In this document: piece by piece, positions 51,000 through 60,218 of the stretch
How positions within the stretch are numbered: position 1 is the first letter of the stretch
Layout of the letters: each line of letters starts with the position of its first letter
From: Methylovulum psychrotolerans
GTDB lineage: Bacteria; Pseudomonadota; Gammaproteobacteria; Methylococcales; Methylomonadaceae
Length of the DNA: 64,000 nucleotides
Direction of reading: 5' to 3'
Assembly (NCBI RefSeq): GCF_002923755.1
Contig: NZ_PGFZ01000013.1
Coordinates: 1 to 64,000, forward strand
Notes under the pieces: model-generated
What the model saw: only the letters and a program-made list of their open reading frames with translations
The model's database searches: none
What the model was told of the DNA's origin: nothing
Made by a program: the position numbers and the translations under genes

Positions 51000-51695
51000 A
51001 TGGATACTTTTCTACAATCTTGGCAAGCTTTTGTCACCTACGTTGCAGCGGCTGATTTTTTAGGGCTATGGCAACAAGGGCTAGCACAGCTCAGCCTACA
51101 CAATATCAGCACATTGGCGACAACCTCGGCCACCAGTTTTGCCCTGATTGCCGCTGCCGAAATCGGTGATAAAAGCCAGTTGGTATGCATGACCCTAGCG
51201 GCGCGGCATAAACCGCTACCCGTATTGCTGGGGGCTATCGCAGCCTTTATGTTGCTCAATAGCTTAGCGGTGGTGTTCGGCGTGGCAATTGCCAGTTGGC
51301 TGCCCACCTATATAGTGGCCGCTGGTGTCGCGTTATTATTTGGCGTTTTTGGTGTCCATGCGTTGCGGGTACAAGAAGAGGATGCCGATGCGGATGTCAC
51401 CGAAAAAAGTGGCCGCAATATTTTTCTGACCACATTTTTATTGATTACGGTCGCGGAATTTGGTGACAAAACCCAATTGGCGGTAGTGGCTTTAAGCAGC
51501 ACATCCGCTCCGGCAGCGGTGTGGCTAGGCTCGACCTTAGCTCTAGCGTTCACCTCCGCCTTGGGCATTATCGCCGGGCGCACGGTACTGCAAAAAATCC
51601 CCTTAAACTTATTGCATAAAATCAGCGGCGGGATTTTTTTGTTGTTAGCGGCGGTAGCCGCTTATCAGGCGTATCTTAGCTATTTTAAGGGCTAA
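51000..51695 (+). CDS. GDT1/TMEM165-family (UPF0016) cation exporter
   Basis: A 231-residue membrane protein with the two family signatures EIGDKSQLVCMTLAAR and EFGDKTQLAVVALS, one in each inverted half, and about six helices. Bacterial members export manganese in exchange for protons or calcium. No yybP-ykoY riboswitch was found upstream; a palindromic repeat occupies that space. The stop overlaps the convergent P-type ATPase stop by 4 bases. Confidence 0.92.
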   Translation: MDTFLQSWQAFVTYVAAADFLGLWQQGLAQLSLHNISTLATTSATSFALIAAAEIGDKSQLVCMTLAARHKPLPVLLGAIAAFMLLNSLAVVFGVAIASWLPTYIVAAGVALLFGVFGVHALRVQEEDADADVTEKSGRNIFLTTFLLITVAEFGDKTQLAVVALSSTSAPAAVWLGSTLALAFTSALGIIAGRTVLQKIPLNLLHKISGGIFLLLAAVAAYQAYLSYFKG

Positions 51696-53626
51696 AAATC
51701 CGACAACGTTTTAGGCGGGATTGCCGCCCTTAGGGCATTTAACACCGCCAACACATCAATCAGCTCTTGTGCCACTGCCCCAGTAACTGGACTGAGATAG
51801 CCAAAACCCGCAAAGCCCATGCCGATCAAGCTTAAAACCATACCGCCCACGGCACTTTGCAAGGCGATTTTGCGCATTCTCGCGCCGATATGAAACAGCT
51901 CATCAACCTTTAATAAAGAACTGTCCATAATCACCGCATCAGCGGCTTCGCCTGTTATATCGCTGTTTTGCCCAAAGGCTATGCCGATGGTGGCGGCGGT
52001 TAAGGCGGGGGCATCGTTAATGCCGTCACCCAAAAATACGGTTTTTGCCGCTTGCGTTTCCTGACGCACCAAGGCCAGTTTTTGCTCAGGGCTTTGGCTG
52101 AAATAGACGTGCTGTATGCCGACCTGCTCAGCCAGATAACGCACTTCTGACTCCCTATCGCCAGAGACCAGCATCACTTTATTAAATAAATGGTTAGGCC
52201 GCAGATGGTTAATAAACGACGAACTGTCGCTACGCACTTCGTCACGGAATTGCAGAACAGCGGCATACTCGCCACCAATCAACACCAAGCATTCCAATCC
52301 GCCGCTTAGGGCGGGCAGTTCCACAGGCACAGCGGTGGCTTGGGCGGTAAAATGTTTGCGGCTAATCACTTGCACTTGTTTGCCGCCCACCACCCCTTGC
52401 AACCCTGCGCCAGGCAATTCGCTAATCTCCGTCACAGGCAATAGTGCCAAGCCTTTGGCTTCGGCGGCTTTAATAATACTCACCGCTAACGGATGTTTGG
52501 AATAGCGTTCCAGACTTGCTGCCAGTGCCAGCACTTGCGCCTGCTCATGTTGTGGACTGGTTAGTATTGCGGTTAATGCGGGGCGGCCATAAGTGAGCGT
52601 GCCGGTCTTGTCAAAAATCGCCGTGCGGCAAGTGCCGATGGTTTCTAAGATCGCCGGATTTTTGATGATAATTTCCCGCCGTGCCGCCAAAGAAATGGAA
52701 CTGATAATCGTCACCGGAATACCGATTAACAAAGGGCAGGGGGTTGCAATCACCAGCACTGCCAAAAACCGTACCACCTCGCCGCTCATTCCCCAAGCCA
52801 CCAGCGCCAAGCTAACCGCCAATGGCGTATACCATGCGCCCAGTTGGTCGCCCAAGCGGCGTAAGTATGGGCGGTGCTGGTCGGATTCGCGCATCACCGT
52901 CATAATTTTCGCGTAACGGGAATCAACCGCCAACTTATCGGCACGGATCACCAATAAGGTATCACCGTTGACCGCCCCCGACATGACGGTGGAGCCGCTG
53001 GTTTTTGACATCAAATACGGCTCCCCGGTCAGATAAGACTCGTCCATGGTGCTGGAACCCGCCAACACCGTGCCATCTACCGGACAAATCTCATGCGGCA
53101 AGATGGACAAGGTGTCACCGACTTGCACTTGCCCGATAGTAATATCTTCTAAGGCATCCTTATTTTTCCGATGCGCCACCGACGGCATCCGTTTAGCCAG
53201 CGCCTCCAGTACCGACGAGGCTTTGCGCACCGCGTAAGCTTCCAGCACCGAGCCGCCAGACAGCATTAAGATCACCAACGTCCCCGCCAAATATTCATGC
53301 AGCATGACAGCGGTGACAATGGCAATGCCCGCCAGCAAATCCGCCCCCCAATTACCGTGCAATAGCTTCACCAGTAATTGGCCGATAATCGGTACGCCTC
53401 CCAACAGCAAAGCGACCAGCAACGGTAAGTCCAGCACCGAGACGCTAAAATTAAGTTGGAGTTGGTAAAGTACCGTCTGCTCGGACAGCAAAGCGTAATA
53501 CCCGTCCACCGTATAAGGCGGCAGATTTAAGGCCATTCCGTAGCGTAATAACAAATAAGTGCCAATAGCCAACAGGCTTAAGGCAACAATGCTTTTATCA
53601 AGCCCAGAGGAAGCGGGGCTAGTCAT
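51692..53626 (-). CDS. P1B-type heavy-metal-transporting ATPase
   Basis: A 644-residue metal-pumping ATPase. The actuator motif is DESYLTGEPYLM, the metal-binding helix carries ATPCPLLIGIP (TPC class rather than the CPC of copper pumps), the phosphorylation site is IFDKTGTLTYG, and the hinge is FLGDGINDAPALTAA. No N-terminal HMA domain or histidine-rich stretch is present; the protein starts directly with membrane helices. Metal specificity cannot be given. The start overlaps the upstream cytochrome b gene by 4 bases, so the two are co-translated. Confidence 0.93.
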   Translation of the reverse strand: MTSPASSGLDKSIVALSLLAIGTYLLLRYGMALNLPPYTVDGYYALLSEQTVLYQLQLNFSVSVLDLPLLVALLLGGVPIIGQLLVKLLHGNWGADLLAGIAIVTAVMLHEYLAGTLVILMLSGGSVLEAYAVRKASSVLEALAKRMPSVAHRKNKDALEDITIGQVQVGDTLSILPHEICPVDGTVLAGSSTMDESYLTGEPYLMSKTSGSTVMSGAVNGDTLLVIRADKLAVDSRYAKIMTVMRESDQHRPYLRRLGDQLGAWYTPLAVSLALVAWGMSGEVVRFLAVLVIATPCPLLIGIPVTIISSISLAARREIIIKNPAILETIGTCRTAIFDKTGTLTYGRPALTAILTSPQHEQAQVLALAASLERYSKHPLAVSIIKAAEAKGLALLPVTEISELPGAGLQGVVGGKQVQVISRKHFTAQATAVPVELPALSGGLECLVLIGGEYAAVLQFRDEVRSDSSSFINHLRPNHLFNKVMLVSGDRESEVRYLAEQVGIQHVYFSQSPEQKLALVRQETQAAKTVFLGDGINDAPALTAATIGIAFGQNSDITGEAADAVIMDSSLLKVDELFHIGARMRKIALQSAVGGMVLSLIGMGFAGFGYLSPVTGAVAQELIDVLAVLNALRAAIPPKTLSDF

Positions 53627-54192
53627 AGCTTATCGTCTAAGGATTTTTTACTGCCCTGTATCATCGCTTTGGCGAGATTTTCTTTATGTATGACACTTTC
53701 AAGAATGACCCCGGCAATATGTAAAACGATCAGGACAACGCTAAAATTGGCAAAAAACTCATGTATTTCTTCCCAGAGTTCTTCGTTATCCGAGCCTATC
53801 CCTGCTAATGGCCCCGCCCCTTGGTCAGCACCGTACACAGCAAAACCGCTCAACGTTGTCGCTAACAAGCTGAGCAGTAACAGTACAATCATTGCCGCCC
53901 CTGCGGGGTTATGCCCTAAATAGCGTTTGGCTTTGGCAGCAAGCAAGTCTTTAATATAGGCAATTGAGGCGAGTGGGCTGCATAGAAACTGGCTAAACCT
54001 AGCATAAGGCGAACCGATAAAGCCCCACACCAGCCGAAACGCCAACAAAGCAAAGACCAAATAACCGGCCCAAACATGGATGTCCAATAATTCATCTTCA
54101 GTCAGATAAGCAACCGTAAACCCCAGTACCAACAGCCAATGAAAAATTCTTAACGGTAAATCCCAAACTTTAATTAAGGCGGGCATGTTCAT
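53623..54192 (-). CDS. Cytochrome b561-type membrane protein
   Basis: A 189-residue four-helix cytochrome b of the Ni/Fe-hydrogenase/b561 type: VWDLPLRIFHWLLVLGFTVAYL, LDIHVWAGYLVFALLAFRLVWGFIGSPYARF, MIVLLLLSLLATTLSGFAVYG and FSVVLIVLHIAGVILESVIH. Histidines in helices 1, 2 and 4 (FHW, IHVWAG, LHIAG) can ligate two hemes. It probably passes electrons through the inner membrane; no partner cytochrome c is adjacent. It is coupled to the downstream P-type ATPase by a 4-base overlap. Confidence 0.9.
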   Translation of the reverse strand: MNMPALIKVWDLPLRIFHWLLVLGFTVAYLTEDELLDIHVWAGYLVFALLAFRLVWGFIGSPYARFSQFLCSPLASIAYIKDLLAAKAKRYLGHNPAGAAMIVLLLLSLLATTLSGFAVYGADQGAGPLAGIGSDNEELWEEIHEFFANFSVVLIVLHIAGVILESVIHKENLAKAMIQGSKKSLDDKL

Positions 54193-54962
54193 AGCGTTTC
54201 CTCTTATAGGCCAATTATGGCGGATTCATTTCCATAAACTATGTAAGTTTATTCTGGTTACTATACACGCACCACAATATAAAGCCTAGTGATCAGTCCG
54301 TTGAATCCCCGATAGCTAAAACTCAGATACTACCGTGAAAAACCGGATGTGAGGGTTGAAAAACCGCACCAACACCAAAGGGTTCATTGAAGTACGGCAA
54401 CAGTAAAATGCAGCGCTTTCCGTGGCAAGATAATTGGACAAATACAAGCCACAGCTTCCAATTAGGTTAAGTCTTATCTCGACAAGATATTTCCATTCGA
54501 CCTAATAATCGCTTGTAAAACCCTGCCATTGGTATTAACGCGAAAAAACCATTTTATCTATACATGGATGCTTATTATCGTATTGGATTCAGATTAGATT
54601 CATAACTACAAGTCAAAATAACACCGCCACAGCCTTTTTATGATCTTAATTTGACTAACCAAGGAAGTATTAGCTATTATAATTCACTAATTTTATATCA
54701 AAGAACAAATTTATTCTTTTAAAGAAATTAATTTATGAATAAAATGTGAAAAACTACCTTTTTCTTTGGTAAGTTAAAAATTAGAAACGTTACTGATTAG
54801 TAGGTATTTTTGCTATATCCACTCCCTAGAGTACAGATAAAAATAGAGCCATGGATTACTTTTAAATAGGCTTTAAGAAATTCCAAAAATGAGTGGCCAT
54901 TAAGATGGCTAGGCGTTATTTAACCGAAGTTCCTTTATCAACCAAACAATAAGGCAATTCAG
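54193..54962. other. Long AT-rich intergenic region with no gene seen
   Basis: This 770-base gap contains no open frame with good codon use, no tRNA and no recognisable riboswitch. It should carry the promoter of the cytochrome b/P-type ATPase pair on its left and that of the large secreted protein on its right. GTTTATTCTGGTTACTATAC near 54250 is AT-rich but not a clear promoter. The last part, from 54600, is notably AT-rich. Horizontal acquisition of the downstream gene is possible. Confidence 0.5.
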
Positions 54963-57900
54963 ATGACGAACAAGAAAACAACAGCAATGGCGGTGAGCGA
55001 TAACTTAGTTGTGGTGACGACACCCGTGTATGAATCGGCGGCAGCGAATGTGCCGTTACCGACTTCGGGGGTGAATACCGCGCCAAGGTTTTCGTCCAGT
55101 TTTAAAGTTTTCGCGACGACAGATTTTGGTGGCACTGATGATGGTCGGGCACTTGCCATACAAGCTGATGGCAAATTCGTGGTGGCGGGTTCCGGCAATG
55201 GCGACTTTGCCTTGGCGCGTTACAACACCGACGGCAGTTTGGACACCAATTTTGATGGTGACGGTAAGGTCACCACCGATTTTACTGGTTTTCAAGACAC
55301 TATTAATGCGATGGTTTTGCAGACAAATGGTAAAATTTTGGTCGCTGGTTCTAGCGTTAATGGCTTTTACAGGGATTTCGCCTTAGCGCGTTACAATGCC
55401 GACGGTAGTTTGGACACCAGTTTTGACGGTGACGGTAAGCTCACCACCGATTTTTCAGGCGATAACGATAGTATCAATTCCCTGGTTGTCCAAGCTGATG
55501 GCAAAATCCTAGCTGCAGGGAAGAGCTTTTCTAACAGCATTTTTGGTGGTTATGATAACTTTGCTTTGGCCCGTTACAATACTGACGGTAGCTTGGATGT
55601 CAGTTTTAGTGGTGACGGCAAACTCACCACCCAGTTTTCGTTTAATGCCAGCATTAACTCTGTCAACTTACAATCCGACGGTAAAATTTTAGTAACGGGT
55701 GATAGCAATGCAGGTGCAAATACTTATAGTGACTTCGCATTAGCCCGTTATAACGCTGACGGCAGCTTAGACACCAGTTTTGGTGGTTCCGGCAAACTCA
55801 CCACTTCTCTTTCGGCTTATCACGACGGTATAAATGCGACTACCCTTTTAGCGGGCGGCAAAATTTTAGTTGCAGGTTATAGTAATAATTACAGTACTTT
55901 TGCTTTGGTACGCTACAACAGCAATGGCAGCTTGGACACCAGTTTTAATGGTAGCGGCACAGTGACCACCGACTTTTCGGGTTTTCAAGACATCGTCAAT
56001 TCTATCACTGTGCAAGCGGATGGTAAGATCCTCGTGGCGGGTTGGAGTTACACTACTGCTACCGGTGCGGATTTCGCTTTGGCACGCTATAACACCGACG
56101 GCAGCTTGGACACCAGTTTTGATGGCGACGGCAAACTCACTACCGACCTTTCGGGTAAGAACGATTATGGCAACTCCGTTGCTGTACAAGCCAATGGCCA
56201 AATTGTGGTGGCGGGTAACAGTGACGGTAACTTTGCCTTAACATTATACAATTCTGATGGTAGCTTGGCGAATAAATCGCCGGCGGGAAGTTATGTTGAA
56301 AATGGTGCGGCAGTTAAGCTGGATAATTTTTTACAGCTCAACGACGATTCTCTCGACAGCCTCAATAACTACAGCGGTGCCACCGTTACCTTGGCACGGC
56401 AAGGTGGGGCCTCTAGCGATGATGTGTTCACTTTAGATGCTACGGGCACGTTATTTACCGTATACCAAAATTTTCTTTTATCGAATGGCGAAATTTTTGC
56501 CGATTTCACCAGCAGCAACGGTGTGCTGACCCTGCATTTTTCCAGCCTAGGTACGCCTGCAACCCAAGCCTTAGTCAAGGGCGTTCTGCAGCATGTCACT
56601 TACAGTAACACAGCCGGGGTATTACCCGCCAAGGTGTTGCTGGATTGGACGGCGAATGACGGCAATACGGGTAGCCAAGGCAGTGGCGGCGCTTTAAGCA
56701 CTGTATACACCAGTACGGTGAATATGGTGGCAGTCAACGATGCCCCTACAGGAACCGATAAGATCGTCAATACGCCTATCAATACCGCTTATACGGTGAC
56801 GGTCAACGATTTTGGCTTTTCTGATCCAAACGACAGCCCGGCGAATACGTTAAACAAAGTCATTATCAGCCAATTGCCGACGGTGGGTAGCTTGACCTTA
56901 CTGGGTACTGCCGTGACCGTAGGTCAAGCCGTCTCGGTCACCAATATTACGGCGGGCTTGCTGAAATTTACGCCTGCCACTGGCGCAAGCGGTGCCCATT
57001 ACGCGCAAATCGGTTTTAAAGTGCAAGATAATGGCGGCACAGCAAACGGCGGTGTTGATACCGATACTGTCAGCCGCTTTTTGACGGTCAATGTCGGGTT
57101 CAGCAACCACGCACCGACCGGAACGGTAACCATCAGCGGCCTTGCCACACAAGGCCAAGTGCTGACGGCCAGCAATTCGTTAGCTGACGTGGACGGTTTG
57201 GGGCCTATCACTTACACCTGGAAATCCGGCGCTACCGTATTAGGCACAGGCAACACTTACACACTGAAAGCAACAGATATCGAGACCAAAGTGACGGCAA
57301 CAGCAAGTTACACTGACCTTGCCGGAACGGCGGAAAGTGTCATCAGCGCGGCAACAGTGCTGGTCGGTGCCGCAACGACGGGTACGGCCAATGCCGATGT
57401 CTTGCTCGGCTCGGCGGGTAACGACATGTTACTCGGCGCGGCAGGCAATGATGTTTTGGTAGGGGATCTGGGCGATGACCTGTTAGATGGCGGCAGCGGC
57501 ATAGATACACTGGTAGGCGGGGCGGGCAATGATACTTATATCGTCGATAACGCCGCCGATATCGTTGCCGAACTTAACAAAGGCGGCACAGATACGGTCG
57601 ATGCCTCAGTTAGCGTGACCTTAACCCTCAATGTCGAAAATTTGGTGTTGACAGGGACGGCGGCACTGAACGGTACAGGTAATGGCTCTAACAATGACCT
57701 GCTCGGCAATGCCGCCGCCAACGTCTTGTCGGGTGGAGCGGGCAACGATACGATTAATGGTGGGGCAGGCAACGATAACTTAACAGGCGGTACGGGTAAA
57801 GATACCTTTATCTTTAACAGCCCGTTGACGGCGAATGCCGATACCATCACCGACTTTAAGGTCGTTGATGACACCATCCAATTGGAAAATGCCGTATTTA

Positions 57901-58106
57901 CCCAGCTAACCGCAACCGGGGTTTTAAATGCCGCTAATTTAAAGATAGGTACTGGGGCATCTGATGCCAATGATTTCATTGTCTACAATCCCTCTACAGG
58001 CGCGTTATTTTATGATGCTGACGGTAGCGGGGCAGGGGCGGCGGTACAAATTGCCACTGTGGGTGTGAATTTGGCAATGACCAATGCGGATTTTATGGTC
58101 AGTTAG
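54963..58106 (+). CDS. Large secreted protein with delta-60 and RTX repeats (type I secretion substrate)
   Basis: A 1047-residue protein without an N-terminal signal peptide. Residues 50-435 hold seven delta-60 repeats (each with FALARYNTDGSLDTSF-like sequence), probably a beta-propeller. Residues 435-590 are a cadherin-like segment (SYVENGAAVKLDNFL), 590-690 another, and 715-800 an Ig-like domain (PTGTVTISGLATQGQVLTAS). From 800 on are RTX calcium-binding nonapeptides (GSAGNDMLLGAAGNDVLVGD, GGAGNDTINGGAGNDNLTGG). The C-terminus (GALFYDADGSGAGAAVQIA) is the form used as type I secretion signal. No transporter gene is in the window. It may be an adhesin or surface-layer-like protein. Confidence 0.85.
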   Translation: MTNKKTTAMAVSDNLVVVTTPVYESAAANVPLPTSGVNTAPRFSSSFKVFATTDFGGTDDGRALAIQADGKFVVAGSGNGDFALARYNTDGSLDTNFDGDGKVTTDFTGFQDTINAMVLQTNGKILVAGSSVNGFYRDFALARYNADGSLDTSFDGDGKLTTDFSGDNDSINSLVVQADGKILAAGKSFSNSIFGGYDNFALARYNTDGSLDVSFSGDGKLTTQFSFNASINSVNLQSDGKILVTGDSNAGANTYSDFALARYNADGSLDTSFGGSGKLTTSLSAYHDGINATTLLAGGKILVAGYSNNYSTFALVRYNSNGSLDTSFNGSGTVTTDFSGFQDIVNSITVQADGKILVAGWSYTTATGADFALARYNTDGSLDTSFDGDGKLTTDLSGKNDYGNSVAVQANGQIVVAGNSDGNFALTLYNSDGSLANKSPAGSYVENGAAVKLDNFLQLNDDSLDSLNNYSGATVTLARQGGASSDDVFTLDATGTLFTVYQNFLLSNGEIFADFTSSNGVLTLHFSSLGTPATQALVKGVLQHVTYSNTAGVLPAKVLLDWTANDGNTGSQGSGGALSTVYTSTVNMVAVNDAPTGTDKIVNTPINTAYTVTVNDFGFSDPNDSPANTLNKVIISQLPTVGSLTLLGTAVTVGQAVSVTNITAGLLKFTPATGASGAHYAQIGFKVQDNGGTANGGVDTDTVSRFLTVNVGFSNHAPTGTVTISGLATQGQVLTASNSLADVDGLGPITYTWKSGATVLGTGNTYTLKATDIETKVTATASYTDLAGTAESVISAATVLVGAATTGTANADVLLGSAGNDMLLGAAGNDVLVGDLGDDLLDGGSGIDTLVGGAGNDTYIVDNAADIVAELNKGGTDTVDASVSVTLTLNVENLVLTGTAALNGTGNGSNNDLLGNAAANVLSGGAGNDTINGGAGNDNLTGGTGKDTFIFNSPLTANADTITDFKVVDDTIQLENAVFTQLTATGVLNAANLKIGTGASDANDFIVYNPSTGALFYDADGSGAGAAVQIATVGVNLAMTNADFMVS
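55110..56270 (+). repeat. Intragenic tandem delta-60 repeats
   Basis: Seven degenerate units of about 165-190 bases encode GDFALARYNTDGSLDTNFDG-like segments. Units two, four and six are most alike at DNA level (GACGGTAGTTTGGACACCAG and close variants). High similarity at DNA level could promote expansion or contraction by recombination. Confidence 0.8.
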
Positions 58107-58113
58107 GCAAGTC

Positions 58114-58144
58114 GGCGTTTGGGGTTGGTAAACTCCCAAACGCC
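58114..58144 (+). terminator. Terminator-like hairpin after the secreted-protein gene
   Basis: GGCGTTTGGG at 58114-58123 pairs perfectly with CCCAAACGCC at 58135-58144 around an 11-base loop, 8 bases after the stop codon. TTATCTTAA follows, a poor T-run. Confidence 0.65.
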
Positions 58145-58183
58145 TTATCTTAAGTATCGGCCCTACGTTTCAAGCTATACCAA

Positions 58184-58222
58184 AAACCCCTGTCTGCACA
58201 GACGCTGAGCGGACAAGGGTTT
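58184..58222 (-). terminator. Terminator of the rtcB operon
   Basis: Arms AAACCCCTGTC (58184-58194) and GACAAGGGTTT (58212-58222) pair with one wobble. Read on the minus strand the hairpin ends in GGGGTTTTTGG. It lies 9 bases beyond the rtcB stop. Confidence 0.65.
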
Positions 58223-58230
58223 ATTTCTGC

Positions 58231-59427
58231 TTAACCCTTAATACATAAAACCTGCCTTAAAGTATGCACGATTTCCACCAAGTCGCTTTGGTGCGCCATG
58301 ACTTGGTCGATGTCTTTGTAAGCTGCCGGAATTTCATCAACCACGCCGCTGTCTTTGCGGCATTCAATCCCGCGCGTTTGCGCGTCGACATCATCGCTGT
58401 CAAAGCGTTTTTTGGCGGCACTGCGGCTCATCACCCGACCTGCACCATGGGAGCAGGAGCAGAAGGACTGCGGGTTGCCTTTGCCGCGCACGATATAGGA
58501 TTTTGCCCCCATACTGCCGGGGATGATGCCCAACTCACCTTCACCCGCCCGGATTGCGCCTTTGCGGGTGATCCAGACCGACTTGCCGAAATGTTCTTCC
58601 CGCACCACATAATTGTGGTGGCAGTTAATGGCTTCTTTGGTGATACCGAACTTGGGCAGTTTTTTGCGCAAGGCTTCGCAAATCAAATACATCATCTCGC
58701 GGCGATTAGCCAGCGCGTAATCTTGCGCCCAACCCACCGCCTCCAAATAGTCGTCATAATGCGCCGCCCCTTCACTGAAGTACGCCAAATCTTTATCCGG
58801 CAGGTTAATCAAGTGCTGGCCCATATCTTTTTTCGCCAAGGCGATAAAGTATTCGCCCATGACATTACCGATACCCCGGCTACCCGAATGCAGCAACACC
58901 CAAACGTCGTCATTTTCATCCAAACATAATTCGATGAAATGGTTGCCGCCGCCTAAAGTACCCAATTGCCGCACCCAAGTCTGGTAAGGTTTTTTCTGCA
59001 TGGTATTGAGCTTGCGGTGCTTGCCCAAAATGCTGTGCAAGCCTACCGCTAAGGCGGTGACGGTAGATTGCCTCGCCCGGTCTTGTTTGTGCATAGCAAA
59101 GCCCACTGGAATCGCCGCTTCGATAAACAGGCGCAAAGAGCGCAAGTTATCGGGCAAATCATGGGCTTTAATCGATAAGCGCAAGGCATTCATGCCGCAA
59201 CCTATATCGACCCCCACTGCCGCCGGGATAATCGCCCCGGCAGTCGGAATGACCGAGCCGACCGTCGCGCCTTTGCCGCAGTGCACATCCGGCATCACGG
59301 CGATATGGCTATGGATGAACGGCAGTTGCGAGAGGTTATAGAGTTGCTGGAATGCCGCCGATTCAACCTCATCGGTATAAATTTTCACCGGCACTTTGCC
59401 TTTGGTCATAACGGTTTGAATAGGCAT
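58231..59427 (-). CDS. rtcB: RtcB RNA ligase
   Basis: A 398-residue RtcB, which joins RNA 2',3'-cyclic phosphate or 3'-phosphate ends to 5'-OH ends using GTP and manganese. Metal and active-site motifs are all present: MPDVHCGKGATVGSVIP, VGVDIGCGMNALRL, TLGGGNHFIELCLDE, LLHSGSRGIGN, CHHNYV, PGSMGAKSYIVRG, and SHGAGRVMSRSAAK with the histidine that is guanylylated. The start at 59427 (MPIQTVMTKGKVPVKIYTDE) overlaps the upstream gene stop as TGATG. No rtcA or rtcR gene is in view. The role would be RNA repair. Confidence 0.96.
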   Translation of the reverse strand: MPIQTVMTKGKVPVKIYTDEVESAAFQQLYNLSQLPFIHSHIAVMPDVHCGKGATVGSVIPTAGAIIPAAVGVDIGCGMNALRLSIKAHDLPDNLRSLRLFIEAAIPVGFAMHKQDRARQSTVTALAVGLHSILGKHRKLNTMQKKPYQTWVRQLGTLGGGNHFIELCLDENDDVWVLLHSGSRGIGNVMGEYFIALAKKDMGQHLINLPDKDLAYFSEGAAHYDDYLEAVGWAQDYALANRREMMYLICEALRKKLPKFGITKEAINCHHNYVVREEHFGKSVWITRKGAIRAGEGELGIIPGSMGAKSYIVRGKGNPQSFCSCSHGAGRVMSRSAAKKRFDSDDVDAQTRGIECRKDSGVVDEIPAAYKDIDQVMAHQSDLVEIVHTLRQVLCIKG

Positions 59428-59852
59428 CAGCCAGCCCTCCCGTCTAAAATACCGACATAACAAAAGCTTAAAGTCGGCGTGTGTTTACGGTGTAAGGCCT
59501 GGGCCAAGGCCGAACGCAATAACCCTTGGATACGGTTTAAGGCTGCCAGCACTTCGGTTTCGGATACCGGCGTATCGGCGGCATATTGCCCGACGGTGAC
59601 GCGGATACATTGCCCGTCGCCGTCCGGCTCTACCGATAACACCACTAAATCCCGCACTAAAGGCTGTTGCGCTTCGCCTGTTAAGACTAACGGCACGATA
59701 CGCGCTGCTTCTTTACACAGTTGCAGATGTTTGCGCGGCGTTTTTTTCCGTGCCTGTTTAGCGGCTAAATAGCGCGGGTCGATACCGTCTTCCGCGCCGA
59801 TGTCGGCACACAGGCGTGCCGCGTTTTTTGTCCAACGATGTTGGGTATTCAT
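59427..59852 (-). CDS. RbfA-like protein translationally coupled to rtcB
   Basis: A 141-residue protein. It contains RIVPLVLTGEAQQPLVRDLVVLSVEPDGDGQCIRVTVG, then EVLAALNRIQGLLRSALAQALHRKHTPTLSFCYV; the last stretch closely resembles the end of ribosome-binding factor A (LR..LA..L..R.TP.L.F). The basic helical N-terminus (QARKKTPRKHLQLCKEA) is unlike classical RbfA, so this is a paralogue rather than the housekeeping factor. The start at 59852 has GGGAG 8 bases before it. Its stop overlaps the rtcB start as TGATG, so it may guide RtcB to ribosomal RNA. That role is inference. Confidence 0.78.
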   Translation of the reverse strand: MNTQHRWTKNAARLCADIGAEDGIDPRYLAAKQARKKTPRKHLQLCKEAARIVPLVLTGEAQQPLVRDLVVLSVEPDGDGQCIRVTVGQYAADTPVSETEVLAALNRIQGLLRSALAQALHRKHTPTLSFCYVGILDGRAG

Positions 59853-59960
59853 ACAGACTCCCACTGACCAAACTTTAGGCAAAGCAAAGCCCTACCGTGT
59901 CCGGTTGTGTTAAAAAAATGGATTTTTTTGTGGAAGCCCCGACCCGTAAGATCGGACAGA

Positions 59961-60011
59961 TTACCGAGGAATAACGGAGACGAGGCTGGATTTCATTACA
60001 CTATCTAACAT
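59961..60011 (-). CDS. Possible 16-residue leader peptide upstream of the rtcB pair
   Basis: A short open frame (MLDSVMKSSLVSVIPR) has a very strong ribosome site, AGGAGGCTGCC, directly before its ATG at 60011. It lies 108 bases upstream of the RbfA-like start on the same strand. AAAAAAATCCATTTTTTT lies between them. The arrangement looks like a leader, but no regulatory codon run is present. The rest of the 59853-60218 gap shows no gene. Confidence 0.35.
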   Translation of the reverse strand: MLDSVMKSSLVSVIPR

Positions 60012-60218
60012 GGCAGCCTCCTAAATGCAGGTAAATGGATGGAAAGCGCGGCAATCTACGCGCTTTGCGCCGGTTTGTCAACTTATTTAATACTCAGGCC
60101 AATCCTAAGTAGCCGCCTGACAACCATACGGTGTGGCTGGCCGGGGGATTTATGAACAACGTAAGCCGTCATTATTGGAGCCATGTAAAAGCTTGCTGGG
60201 CTCTGTAGAGCCCAAAGG

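Noticed and set aside
53045-53240. Plus-strand frames opposite the P-type ATPase
   Set aside because: The ATPase frame is complete with all motifs; the opposite frames lack ribosome sites.
54193-54962. A riboswitch or small RNA in the long AT-rich gap
   Set aside because: No stable hairpin series or known motif could be identified by eye.
55110-56270. CRISPR array
   Set aside because: The regular repeats here encode delta-60 protein units in frame and are not separated by unique spacers; no cas genes are present.
59853-59930. Sigma-54 (RtcR-type) promoter before the rtcB pair
   Set aside because: Only a weak GG-N10-GC match is present, without the TGGCAC and TTGC blocks, and no rtcR gene is adjacent.
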